Below, in pieces: positions 35,701 to 46,649 of a stretch of DNA of 64,000 nucleotides (the stretch's first letter is position 1; each line of letters starts with the position of its first letter). The stretch is from Coffea arabica (lineage: Eukaryota; Streptophyta; Magnoliopsida; Gentianales; Rubiaceae): positions 13,658,001 to 13,722,000 of the forward strand of contig NC_092312.1 of NCBI RefSeq assembly GCF_036785885.1, in the 5' to 3' direction. The notes under the pieces are model-generated. The model saw only the letters and a program-made list of their open reading frames with translations, searched no databases and was not told the origin of the DNA. Made by a program: the position numbers and the translations under genes.

Positions 35701-38080
35701 CTATCCATTTGCAAGGAATTCTTTATCAATGTTATCTTGACAAAATAATAGAAAAAATTGCAAAGCTGCAAAAGATTCTTTCATCTATTCACTTATTTCT
35801 TATAAAAATGTAACATATAGGGAGATAGTGCTGTCAAAGGTAAATATTTATACAGTATTACAATGTGATTAGCCACAATAGACTGAAAAGACAAAAAATG
35901 TGGGCACAAAGAATAAGATGTGCCATCAGATGTAAATAGTTAGACAGCCTAACAATGTGCTTAGCCACAAGAGACTTAAAAGGAAAGAAGATGCGGGTAA
36001 AAAGAATAAAGAAAAGGGAGAGAGAAGGGGCTGGGGGGGGGGGAGAGGAACAGAGAAAGAGTAATGAAACGAGCAGAAAAGGGGGGAGGGGAAGAGGAAA
36101 ACAGGACATTTTGGAGAACAAAAATCCAACGATGACAATTTAAAAAATAAAATAAGTCTTCACGACAACCAGATACAAAAAAAAAAAAGAGAAAAAAAAA
36201 GAACTATGTCTGTTACCACAATAGCTCCTTACAGAGTCTATTATGTGATACATGTAGGGAAAGCACAATCACATCTGCAAGCAATTATCAATGTTTTTGG
36301 CAAAATAAAGGTCACTACTGATATTCCAAAATTATGAACAACTACCACGTGCTATGGAAATTCTGAATTGTTGGATAAACTACATTACCGGAGTGATAAA
36401 GTAGAAACCATCAGGTATTGGTTCAGCAAGCTTTCCAGTGGCCCATAAAGACTGTGATTCTCGCTGAATTGCACCTTCTAGCTCAAGCATTGTTGGTGAT
36501 ACCCTAATATTTGAAGTTACTTCTGGAGAGACAAGAGAATTCAGGTGCACCTTTTCCATAAGATGTGGAAGCCTCTGAGAGATGTTCAATGGCAGCGTGC
36601 CATATAGGCATCTCTCCTCCTATTTCTGTACCAGGTCATAGAAGCTTCAAGATGATTTTGGACCAACCTGAGGTGGCTCTGAAACAGGGTTCACAAGAAT
36701 TACTACATTGACTGAACAACAGCAACTGTATGAAACTAAAAAAAATGGCTAGAATATGGAGAGAATCCAGAAATGAATAGATGTTATTTAGTAGGTTCAA
36801 ACAAGTAACCTCTTTTCTAAATAAGATTTGCAATGCCCAGAAAATCAGCAAATAAGAAAGAATTGTGCATAATAAATGAGCTCGTAATCAAAGAAACTAT
36901 GTGATAATAGGTCCAAGATGTAGGACAAGACAGAACAGTATCTAAGGTGCACTCCGTACCAAGGATTGAAGAATCAGCAATATGGTGGCGATACACGCAG
37001 CATTGTGGCAGAGAATTGAATTCTACATGGAAGATAAAGAATGTCCTAATTACATTGACCAATGGGCATAGAATCCTTCTGTAAACAAGCCCCCTAAATA
37101 TGAAAAGAAATTAAATCATGAAAGATCCTATCGACATCTAAAACTTATCCTACTTATATCATTAATTACTAGGAAGTGGCTATTCTTCAGAAATTGTGTT
37201 TTTCCTTGCTTCCTAGCTATCTGTACTTCAAGAATTGCTTGAAAACTTAAAACTGTTGTCTTGAATGACGGAGTCTTCAAAATAGCAGATTGACCAACCT
37301 TATAAAAATAACATCTTTGCATCAGCAACAAATGCAGTTGCTCCTAATTTATCGAGAACTTGCAAGATTCATGACTTTGGAATGATAATTTCATCTACTT
37401 ATGGATTAAAAATATTCTGCCCAATCAATCCAATGTTCTCTGCATCTATATAAAGGCTCAATAACCATTACTAAAACTGAATTAAAAAGGCCTTAGAGAG
37501 AGAGAAATAGAAGCAGAAATTCAATGATCCAAAATCTTCATTAACAAAGACAAAGATTCAGTACGATTACACAAAGAATAGGTAATAGAGGATCAAGGTT
37601 CTATCCTCCAATAAATCAAGATTGACTACATTCACCTGAAAAACATATAGATAAGATTTTACATCAATGGTCAATCAATTTCTTCTTTTCCTTTATTGGG
37701 CATTTAGATATTGTTGAATGTCTGGTTTCAAAAGAATAATGTGGCATGTACATTGAACAAGAAACAGCCAAACCAAATTCTGGGATTCCAAAAATGACAA
37801 GCAAGAACACGAAATCTCCTGCTTGTTCAAATATTGACGGAGGGAAAAAACCAAGACATTACAAATTAAGTGTAAGTACCAGATTCTTGATCCTTTAAAG
37901 GGTTCTTCGAATCACAAACGTTTGAATCCGAGACATCTGACTCTTTGATCTTGTCATTCTCTGCATGTAATAACTGCAATATGTATGGGAAGGTGGTGTT
38001 GGAGGAGAAGTGAAGAGAGTAGCAATGGTAATTGGTAACTACTAAGAGTACTTACAAACAAAACTGGGTTCAGTTGGCAT
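23007..38080 (-). CDS. Raf-like MAPKKK with EDR1 domain
   Basis: A Raf-like kinase of plant group B (CTR1/EDR1-related), probably in stress signalling. Exons that join in one frame, 5' to 3': 37973-37880, 36522-36389, 35646-35443, 34821-34630, 34456-34200, 34037-33918, 32990-32895, 32200-32114, 27789-27672, 27309-27021, 26167-26044, 25903-25884, 24854-24698, 23658-23370, 23240-23168, 23089-23007. All have GT and AG borders and give 778 residues. Numbering from 37973: EDR1-type domain about 45-300 ('LWATGKLAEPIPDGFYF', 'HGSCQSRAILFKVLADSVGI'); Arg/Ser-rich linker; kinase from about 528 with 'GIGFFGEV', Lys549, 'HRDLKSAN' (Asp645), 'DFG' (Asp663) and 'GTPEWMAPE'. It ends 'LLDYESTLC'. Catalytic residues are intact. 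Exon 2 has no in-frame ATG, so a first exon is missing. The best ATG is at 38080 ('MPTEPSF'), but its phase-0 join needs a weak donor (GTTTGT). Confidence 0.88.
25884..25903 (-). other. 20-nt microexon of the Raf-like kinase
   Basis: The exon encodes 'RVRHPN' plus the split codons either side. It lies between acceptor TTTTACAG and donor GTAATC. It keeps phase between '...EISILS' (exon ending 26044) and 'VILFLGAC' (exon starting 24854). Its residues (the conserved Arg-His-Pro-Asn before kinase strand beta4) are expected at this point in all Raf-like kinases, so the exon is required. Confidence 0.85.
28040..28280. repeat. Inverted LTR-like arms in Raf-kinase intron
   Basis: The left arm (about 28095-28150) and right arm (about 28210-28275) share 'aacctaatacaacctattat' in opposite orientation, with further similarity around 'tagtcac'. 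The left copy begins TGTTGAGTAAGG near 28043, like a copia LTR. They lie just upstream of the copia remnant and are probably broken LTR pieces. Confidence 0.5.
28470..30195 (+). mobile_element. Decayed Ty1/copia retrotransposon
   Basis: Plus-strand translation in shifting frames recovers copia polyprotein segments in order. They are a gag UBN2-like stretch ('NWKFNDTNQQWSKAVKNHL', 'NKSSLQLYSSNLSQMYD'), a pre-integrase stretch ('NALYFLNSTGLVAFPA', 'LECESCQLPKHHHVSF'), an integrase-like 'VTWLYLMKHHSEL', and near 30152-30190 a reverse-transcriptase catalytic block 'LLVVYVGDIVIT', where YVDD has become YVGD. Many stops and frameshifts are present, and most of the integrase-to-RT part is deleted. 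It sits in the 4.3-kb kinase intron (27790-32113), in the opposite orientation to the gene. Confidence 0.8.
32669..32705. repeat. GA microsatellite
   Basis: About 18 GA/AG units lie in a Raf-like kinase intron. Confidence 0.85.
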
Positions 38081-38307
38081 TGTCAAACGTGGAAAGTGAT
38101 GATTCAGTTTTGATTGGTTCTCAGTTGTCCTTGCAACTTGCAAGATGCACGGAATATGGGATCCCGCTTCCCAAGTCAAAATCCCTTTAGTCAAAACTCA
38201 AAATTCCCTTTGGGCTTTCACCTGTTCTGCTCTTCGAATTGTTCAGTCTTGCTATTTATTTATTTGCCCTGTTGGTTTAGCAAACAGCAATAACGCTACC
38301 GTTTATA

Positions 38308-38455
38308 TTAGGATTAAACCCCTGGATTTTATTACCAGTTGCACTTTACCGCCCTTAACTCAACAAATAGACACTTTGCCTCCCCGCTTTATGTTTTAAA
38401 ACAAGGGTGCCCTTTTTATATTATTTTATTTTATTTTTTTGCCCTTTTTCTATTT
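38308..38455 (+). mobile_element. Decayed MULE-like MITE arm
   Basis: Text such as 'ggattaaacccctggatttt', 'gttgcactttaccgccctta' and 'acaagggtgccctttttata' follows the same order as the left arm of the foldback at 13927-14095. The opposite arm is not evident here. It lies about 230 bp upstream of the probable Raf-like kinase start codon. Confidence 0.5.
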
Positions 38456-39544
38456 GGCCATTTTCTTTATATTTTTAAAATTTTCTTTCTTGTCTCATGT
38501 AATCAACTACTTTCTTCTCTTTACTATTGTTATCTATGTATTAATTTTAATCTTCTTAAACTCGCAAGATTGAGATATTAGAACTAAACTTGGAAAGGTT
38601 TAAAACTCTTATAGATCACTACTAGTACATTATTATTGTATTTGAATGAGGAAGCCACAACTAGGACCAAGATTTTAATCTTTTGGCAATGGGATAAACT
38701 CTGACAGCTTTCCCTTAATTATTGGGCCAACATCGGTGATTCTTTTAGTTACCCAATTATGCCTAGCAAGAGCAAAATGTCTTAATAAAAACCAATAAAA
38801 TCATGAAGCAAAACACAACATTAATGCTTTGAAAACCCTTAATCACCTTTGCATATCACATAGAAAGAATTTTAAACTCAGAGAAATTAAAAAATACAAG
38901 ATTAATTTCTATATCATATATACTTTATGGTCTATTTGACGTGTGTTTTTTTTTTTTTAATTTGTCTAAAACTGTACCGTAACTTATTGTAATCATCTTA
39001 GAAAAATTTATATTTGTCCAAAATCCCAAAAAATTCTCGTGGAAGGGGAAACATGTGCATTTTTTTTTTGGGTATTTGGGTTTTTTTTTAAATTTTTATA
39101 AAATTTAAGGTGTTTTAACAAGTTATGGTAAATTATAACAAAATAGTGTCTTCCTAGGGTTGATCTAAAACTCACCATCCAAACAAACCTTGGTTTTTCG
39201 TCACATTTGGTAATATACTGTGTACCAAAACTTGAAAAGTTTACCTTAGCTCACCACGAGGTAGACTTAGGACATTGTTGTGTAGCTTTGCGGCAAACAA
39301 TATGAATATGATGGAGGAATGAAGATTCCAACGGATTCTGTTTAGTCTTGGTAAAAATTACCTTTCAGATTCTAAATCATTCCTCGAGGCTCGGCCCAGA
39401 GAAGTAACATGATGGTTCAAGACCGACTCTAATGTTTAACTATTTCTCAATGGGAAGATAGAGGTTGATTGTTAAAAGGAGGACTACGACAAATGGCAAT
39501 ACAAAAAAAAAAAAATTTCTATTAATACTTTAGTACGGGCATTC

Positions 39545-40207
39545 TCCATATTATTTACCCGATATCCAGTCAGTGAACTACAAATACATTAGTGAAGGCT
39601 GAAGAGGTGATTTTTGGTGGATAGCTGAATCGACCTAAATCAGTCCTCTCTTAGGTGAAGTGCGAGGGATCTGCTTATCCGAAGTAAATGGCGGGGCTTC
39701 TCCTCTAAGATCACTCCGACGATCAAATTAGTATATTGAAAGGATAAACAGTAATGAACAGTGAAAAGGCAATAACCTGCTTACTTGTTGGGAGTGAATG
39801 GGGGGGGTATTTATAGGGCAGGAATGAAGAACAGGACAGTGGGCTGATGTTAGCGGGACCCACGTCCTGGCTATTACGGCTCTGACCCATATCAGGGGGT
39901 CTAACTTTGACACTATAGCAGCCTAGACATGCTGACGGGAGGTTCTGTACAATAGTCATTTAAGGGTTTCAGGTGCTTTTCAGATAAAGCACTGATCCCG
40001 TATTGTATCAGGTAAACTGGCCTCATCGGCGTGCAGGCGAAGTGAAAGGCCTAAGGTGCGGAAATCATCCATGCCGTAGACCAGAGATGCAGGCCGAACC
40101 CAGGGGGATGTCCAAGGGACATCACTTCGGCCTGTATGACGAACGAGGTGGAGAGGACCTCGGCCATGGCTGTGGCCGAGGTGAGCATCTTCAAAGGCGT
40201 TGAAGAG
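39545..40207 (-). mobile_element. Gypsy-type LTR fragment or solo LTR
   Basis: On the minus strand the stretch has promoter-like text 'CCTATAAATACCCCCC' near 39805-39820, then about 100 bp later 'TTTGATCGTCGGAGTGATCT' and 'CTTCACCTAAGAGAGGACTG', a layout common in plant Ty3/gypsy LTRs. It is clearly more GC-rich than its neighbours. No gag-pol is next to it. The outer ends were not fixed, so solo LTR versus fragment is unresolved. The small frame at 40003-40203 falls inside and is not a gene. Confidence 0.5.
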
Positions 40208-40484
40208 TTAGGTGTTGTTTGATAACTAAATTCAATACTTAAATTTAATAGATTTAAATCTTAATAGTTTAATAATTAAAAATTGAACATCTGAGTTAAT
40301 TAAGTAACGTTGAATTTTTTAGACAAAACTTGTTCCAAAAAATAGGCGATAAACTATTCATTTATTATTGAATGTGATATATACTCAAATGTATTAGATT
40401 TAACACTTAACAATTCAATAATTTAATGAATTCAGATTTTCAGATTTCAATTTTCAAACTTCAGTTTTATCAAACGTACCCTTA
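40208..40484 (+). mobile_element. MITE, TTTGATAA family, copy 3
   Basis: It starts 'gttgtttgataacta' and ends 'tatcaaacgtaccctt'. Internal blocks match the copies at 250, 3081 and 58660. It directly follows the LTR fragment. Confidence 0.55.
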
Positions 40485-43446
40485 TTTTAAATGGAAATCA
40501 TTCAAAACATTTTTTATATTTTATCAAATGAAATTTTTTATTATTTATTTTTAAAATGTTAACTTTACATCCTTTACATATTTAAATGAGCAAAGTTTAG
40601 TCTCAATTTAAGTTTTCTATCACTATTTAGTTTCAAATCACTATGTGACCCACATGCAATTATTTTTTATGTATAAAAAGGTCAAATCTTACTTTTTTTA
40701 ATGGCAAAAATGAATATAGATTGAATTAGATTTCACTTTTTTTTACAGGAAAAAATGAATATGATTCAGATTAGATCTTACTTTTTAAGGACAAAATGAA
40801 TATGAATAGGACCATTTGTTTAACTACAAGTGGGATTTAACCTTTTTACCCCAAAAAACGATCATGTGCGTGTCACGTAATAAATTCAAGGTAAATTTTG
40901 GTCAAAAACATAAATTAGAACCAAAACTTACCAACTTGATTTTGTAAAAAATAAAAAGTTATTATTTTAAAAGTGAATGATGAAAAAATTCATTTGTCAA
41001 AATGTGAAAGATATTTTGAATAAATTTTCTTAGTTTAAATTAAGCCTCGGACATTTACCCATTGAGGCCTTTCACCATAATTGTCTTGAGTTAATCTAAA
41101 TCTGCATAATTAGTGCATTTGGTAATCTAATCTAATCTAAAAGAAAAAAATAGAAAAAAAACGACAACAAACAAATTTTTTAAAATGAAATTGAAAATGA
41201 AAAAACAGAAGAATGAACCAAACCCAAGCCCCTCTCCTAACCTCACAAATAAAAAAGGAAAATGTGAAAATGTGCTGTAAAGAGTGATTTGGGCAAATTA
41301 CATATACCTTTCTCACGTGATCCTTATTTGTGGGTCCACGTGATCTTGGCCTTCATTAAAGAGCCGCGCAGCCAAATTAGGGGTACGGACAAGAAATATG
41401 GCGATCCTTGCTTGGCAACATCACGGACCCTTTTATAAATATCTGCGCCCTTTTAGCCACGTGGAGGAAGCCTCCACTTGCCCACTTGGGCCACTTGGCC
41501 TTCGCTTTTGTATAGTTTAAAGGGCATGCTTGGAATTTGGATGGGGTATTTTTTTGGACATTTAACCAAAATTTTATTATATTATTTTTTTAAAAATATA
41601 TTGATATTTTATTCAAAATACCTTGTGAAGTTTTTTAAAATATCAATATATATTCTGTATCCAACTTGTGAAGGTATATATATTTTTATTCAAAAATATA
41701 TTGATATTTTATTAGTACAACTTGTGAAGTTTTTACGGTGTCACTGTAAATGATGGCGATTTATCAAAGCTTTATATTTCTAAGACACCGAGTGCCTAAC
41801 TGACCGAAAGATGTGCCTAAAAAATTTTGTCAAGTGAAATAATGAATGTAGATTTATTATTTGACAACAAAATCTAGAAATAGTAAATAAAAAAGCTAAT
41901 TCAAAAAAATCAAACAAAAATGTTAAATCAAACAACTATCCATAAGCAGTTATGTTTAAGTAATAAATATATATATATTTTTTATTGGTTTTGTGATGTT
42001 AGTAGTTGAGTTGAAGGGATTAGTGGTGAGAAGTTGTTTGAAAAGTAAAAAAAGAATTTTAAAAAGTGATAACAGATTATTTACACTAAATCACCTGCTC
42101 TTGCTTTGTTATTGTAGAGATATTTCATTTAAACGCTTTCTCTACTTAATTAGTGGGGATTGACATTATTTGAATTGAAATAGCAGAAACAAAATTAGTG
42201 GGGATTGTATCAGGGGATAAAAGAAAATTAAAGTTAATTTATAGTTTTTATGGTATGACAAGAGTATTTAATTTGGTTTTCTTAACATGGAAGTAAGGCT
42301 ATTTTTTGTTCTTTTTTTTTTTTATTTTGAGGCTTTATGGTTGAAAGCATAACAGTTATCCATTTGTGTCCTTTGATAAAAAAAAAAAAAAAAATCTAAT
42401 CTCGTCCAAGTTGAGATTTTAAAATCCTTAAGAATGTCAGGTGAAGTTTTCCAAATTATCCCTAACTTCGAAAAAGAAATCGGGGACTTTAGGTTTATTT
42501 ACCGTTCTTGCTTTCCGTCAAGAAAATGTTAGATAAAAAAAAATCGAAAAAGAAAGAGGATCTTAGGAGAAAAGAGGCCAAATGTAGGATCCACGCCAGT
42601 CACAGGTTTCCTTTACTTGGTCCAAAAAGTGACACTTCTATTCGCCACGTTAACTAAGGCAGAACCGCTACCCTTCTGTTTCTTTTGTTTTGTTTGGTGG
42701 CAACAATTTGTATACTCTTACAACATAGGAGGAGGAGGAGGAGCGAAGCAACAAAGAACCCTCCTTTCAAATCCAACAGTTGAATTACTGTATTCTCCGA
42801 ATTTTTTAAAAAATGAGAAGCACAATGCTCTCATTTACACGAAGTGGGATTTAAACTCTGATCTCTCTATTGGGAATTATAATGGATTAGAAATTTGGTA
42901 ACATAAATATCTATGAGAGAGTATAAAGAGTTTAAGTTTGTACGATTCACAAGTATGTATATTGTGTACGTACCAAGAATCATGCTTGCAATTGTATATT
43001 ATAGTTGCACCTTTGGTAAAATTCAACAAAAGAAACAACACATTATGAGAAAAAAGTTATGCAAAAGCTTAAATATATAGACAAGATTTTCATCTTTGTA
43101 CCAAACATTTGATTCTCAAATGGTCGCCTGCAGTCCAAAGAGGTAATTTTGCAGTTGTGCATGCATGTTTTGATAAAAAAAAAAAAAAAACATAAAGTTG
43201 AATTTCTTTTGCGTGATCAAATTTCTATTTTTTTTTTTGGATTAATTGGTTTTTGGGCTTTGTTTACTGAAAAAGTAAAATACAATCCTAGCCTAAAAGT
43301 TTTAAAAAAGATACTTCTGTGAACTGAAATTTATATATGTACTTGCTGTCGTATTTGGACAGCAAGAGTTGTGGCGTTTTAGGTTCATGAACAACAAAAA
43401 AAAAAAAGGGTTGAAGAAAAGCATTTTAGTCCAGTGCAATATTAGA

Positions 43447-43755
43447 GCAAATTACCCGAATAGCTATCCAACTTTTCGAAGAGTATAGTTTTAATCACTC
43501 AACTTTGAATTGAAGAGTAAGTATTTATTCACTGAATTATCAAAAGTATAAAAATTTAACCTATTTCACTGTTTCTACCATTAAATCTGTCATATTTGGT
43601 CTTGTCAGGTGACTTGTGCAGCCCTTAGATTTAATAGACTCAATGATGGAAATAGATGAAACGATTCAAAATTTATATTTTTGATAGTTTAGTGAATAAA
43701 TATGTATTTTTAAAAGTTAAACGATTAAAACTCTGTTATTCAAAAAGTTTACCCC
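43447..43755. mobile_element. Foldback MITE of about 300 bp
   Basis: The left arm (about 43480-43570, 'gttttaatcactcaacttt', 'tatttattcactgaattatc') pairs with the right arm (about 43655-43740, 'gatagtttagtgaataaata', 'taaacgattaaaac'). Identity is moderate, so it is old. No coding capacity is present. Confidence 0.55.
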
Positions 43756-45026
43756 CACAATTATTACCATATGCTATTAGGTTTCGTATACGAAATAAAC
43801 TTTGTTAAGTATTTAGGGCATCAAATTCAGCAATTTCCACACATAACAGCTTATACGTCATCAACTAAAGTGGGAAAACATTCCGACAAATTTCCCCGCC
43901 TTCAAGCTAGGCTTTTTGCTATCAAGAGTTTGTCCAAAAGCATAAGCCGAAGACGTTTGATATGGAGATTCATGAACAGAACAAAGCACTAAAGCCAATA
44001 AAGCATAGCTGCCGGATGGTGCGTAGTGCACCCGTCTTGTTCGATGGTGATTCTGTCTCCATCGATTCTTCGTAGGCTCAATTGGATCTCTTCCTAGTCA
44101 GAGTAAGAGTAGGAATAGAGATGACAATTGACAAAAAAAAAAAAAAAAAACAATAAATCCCAGCTGAAAAAAGCCAAAAAAATTGTTACTAATAAAAAAA
44201 TAACAAACCTCCAAAGATAGCCACAAATTCAAGTTCAAAATCACTTCCTTTAGCATATTTTTGTCTTGTTACACAATACATTAAATATTATCAACTTTTG
44301 TGGTCGATACTCAAAGGTACATAATTCCAAAATAGGACATTGTTTCTTTCTTCTTTTTTTCTTAATTTTTTTTCTTGATAATGGCGAAGTTTTTTAGGCG
44401 ATCAATTCTTCTAAATTGCAAGTTGTATGTTCGTGTTCCTTAATTATGCCGGTGATCATCAAGACGCCCAGCAGTAAAATTTGAGAATAAAAACCTTATA
44501 ATTTGATAGCAACGTTTTGTTAACGGATCTGATCTAACAGTCAAGTAGGTGCTAGCTAGTAGGAGAACATGAACAATATGATCTATATGGAGTCTGGCCT
44601 TTAACGGACTCCCTCATAATCCACTAGAAAAAAGTTGTACATCATTCATTGTTAGATAAATTATGCTTTACCGTCTTGTCTTGTGATTTAATGCTTTTCT
44701 TTATAACCTTCGCTAATTTTAAAAGTTATACTTTGAGGAGCCGAATTTCATATACGTACTCTATGGTTAATTTAAATATTTTTTAAATTTTCAAGGAGGT
44801 AAAAATTTTGTTTATAAAGAATATTATTGAAAACTTTCAAACGATTATTGGACAAGAACATATTTTGTAAAACTTAGGGCGATGCCCCCTCTCTATCCCG
44901 TTATGTCTGTTTTTGGTTTGGACTAAAGCGTTCAAAGCGACAGAAAATGTTCTTTATAATGGAGTTGTCTAAAATGCAAAAAAAAAAAAAAAATGCTAGT
45001 TTAGAAGCTAAAATTATCTGAAATGA

Positions 45027-45029
<3 letters not shown>

Positions 45030-45098
<69 letters not shown>
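45030..45098. repeat. AT microsatellite
   Basis: About 34 uninterrupted AT units start roughly 385 bp upstream of the PYL receptor start codon. Its length is likely variable between individuals. Confidence 0.9.
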
Positions 45099-45101
<3 letters not shown>

Positions 45102-45414
45102 GTATTCCTATGATTTAATACTTTTTCACATAACCCTTACAATCTATACATAGCTCCCTTTGTGGTTAACAAATAATTTTTGTCTTGACATTTAGTTATT
45201 TTTGATACTTTAGTTAGCTCCATTGCGGAGGACAAGTTCGGTCTGTTTGATACTTTAGTTTGAATAATGAGAGAGAAGATTACGAGACTACAATTTCTAT
45301 TTTTACATAGCTACCCATCATTCATGTCCCCTGTATAAATTTGGTCTTGGCTGCCCCAAAAGTTCATGTCACGCCCCAAGAAATCGAATTTGAAATTAGA
45401 CCTCCAAATCAATA

Positions 45415-45999
45415 ATGCATCACAATCCCTTTCCAAGTCATCAAGAAAGTAACCAAAACTCCAAAGCACTGCTAAAGATGATGAACCAATATCACGCCCA
45501 CGATGATCTCTTCCCAAACCGGTGCACTTCAAGCCTAGTCCAAGAAATAGACGCACCGCTTTCTCTGGTCTGGTCTTTGGTCCGTCAATTCGACAACCCA
45601 CAAGCCTACAAGCGGTTCATCAAGAACTGCACCATGATAGCCGGTGACGGCGGCATCGGAAGCGTCCGGGAGGTCATGGTCGTGTCAGGTTTGCCGGCTG
45701 AAACAAGCAGGGAAAGACTAGATAAACTGGATGATGACTTGCATGTTATGGAGTTCAGCATAATTGGCGGCGATCACAGGCTCGTGAATTATCAGTCCAC
45801 AACTACGTTGCATGAGGATGATGGGGGAAGGAGCGATCAGACGGTGGTGATTGAATCTTACGTTGTGGATATTCCACCGGACAGTAGTGAGATGGATACG
45901 TGCTTGTTTGCTGACACCATAGTTGCCTGTAACCTGAGGTCTTTGGCTAAAATCAGTGAGAAAATGGCACGGAAAGTTCAAGTTCCTCCAGCTGCATGA
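45415..45999 (+). CDS. PYR/PYL/RCAR abscisic-acid receptor
   Basis: This is a soluble START-domain receptor; on binding ABA it inhibits clade A PP2C phosphatases and so releases SnRK2 kinases. The single exon encodes 194 residues, as usual for the intronless PYL4-6 and PYL11-13 groups. The gate loop 'SGLPA' is at 91-95, the latch 'GGDHRLVNY' at 118-126, and the ABA-carboxylate lysine should be Lys70 ('RFIKNC'). 'ESYVVDIPP' (147-155) and the C-terminal helix '[18 protein letters not shown]' (165-182) are intact. It shares '[19 protein letters not shown]' with subfamily II receptors. In-frame ATGs at 45478 and 45481 are alternative starts; residues before about 35 are outside the fold. No introns or damage are seen. 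It is probably a working, mostly monomeric receptor. Confidence 0.94.
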   Translation: MHHNPFPSHQESNQNSKALLKMMNQYHAHDDLFPNRCTSSLVQEIDAPLSLVWSLVRQFDNPQAYKRFIKNCTMIAGDGGIGSVREVMVVSGLPAETSRERLDKLDDDLHVMEFSIIGGDHRLVNYQSTTTLHEDDGGRSDQTVVIESYVVDIPPDSSEMDTCLFADTIVACNLRSLAKISEKMARKVQVPPAA

Positions 46000-46640
46000 C
46001 TCTTCAAGCTTTTGAATTTTCCTATTTCTCCTTTTCTATTTTGTTGGCTGGACTTTTTCTAGTCATTTGGATTCCAGTGTTTTCTTTTTTTTGGGTTTTT
46101 TGTGCTTGTTTTAATTAGATCTCGTAAGAATTAATTAACGCAACTCAAAGTTACTTTTTCATTTAGTTTTTTTTTTTTTGGTTTATTGAATGTTTGGTAG
46201 AGATTTTGCAGATATTAGTGATCAACATTTAGCTTGCTTACAAAATCTTGGGTTGGGCATTTGGCAAAAAAAAAAAAAAAAAATTGATGCATTTAGCCAA
46301 AGGAAAATGATGATCCCGCGGAATCTCACATTAAAAATTGATTCACTTCTTATTTTTTAATTATTGCTATGTTTTTGTTTATCGCATTTTTTAGGTGAAC
46401 TGATAATGAAATGGGCAGCAGAAGCAGGGAATATTCCGCATGACGTGTCCAAGATGGAGGCGGATGATAGATTCGGTCTACAGCGCCCAAGTTTTTTTTT
46501 TTTTTTCTTTAAATGGAAGGTTTTGAACTCAGACCTCTTGCTTAGAATTCTTTCTAGGATCCAAGGTTATAAAATTGTATTCTTGATTTTTTGGCTTTTT
46601 ATCTTAATTTTTTTAGTTATTAGTAGGACTACAGCAAAAG
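46000..46640. other. Intergenic
   Basis: The stretch holds the PYL 3' UTR and poly-T and poly-A runs. The small frame at 46364-46660 contains a poly-Phe run and is not credible. Confidence 0.55.
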
Positions 46641-46649
46641 GAGAAAAAA

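Larger units (their letters stand above)
38081..45414. other. Intergenic, transposon remnants
   Basis: I see no supported gene. Contents in order are a decayed MULE-like arm near 38308-38455, a gypsy-type LTR fragment, MITE copy 3, AT-rich DNA, a foldback MITE near 43447-43755, and a long AT microsatellite at 45030-45098. Open frames at 41478-41753, 42617-42901 and 43771-43992 carry no recognisable motif. Confidence 0.55.

Noticed and set aside
35858-36143. Pro/Ser/Phe-rich and Lys/Arg/Gly-rich frames
   Set aside because: They derive from purine-rich intron DNA with a G run between two verified kinase exons.
36530-36625. Open frame 'GEMPIWHAAIEHL...' as a kinase exon
   Set aside because: It hits a stop before the EDR1 domain, while the acceptor at 36523 joins the flanking exons in frame; kept only as a possible splice variant.
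40003-40203. 66-codon frame in GC-rich DNA
   Set aside because: It falls within the LTR-like fragment and does not resemble gag or pol.
45311-45601. 96-codon frame antisense to the PYL receptor
   Set aside because: It overlaps the clear PYL coding region and has no motif.
46505-46550. Second B-box-like word (GGTTTTGAACTC)
   Set aside because: It is a single weak match with no tRNA fold and no repeat of the 8.95-kb context.
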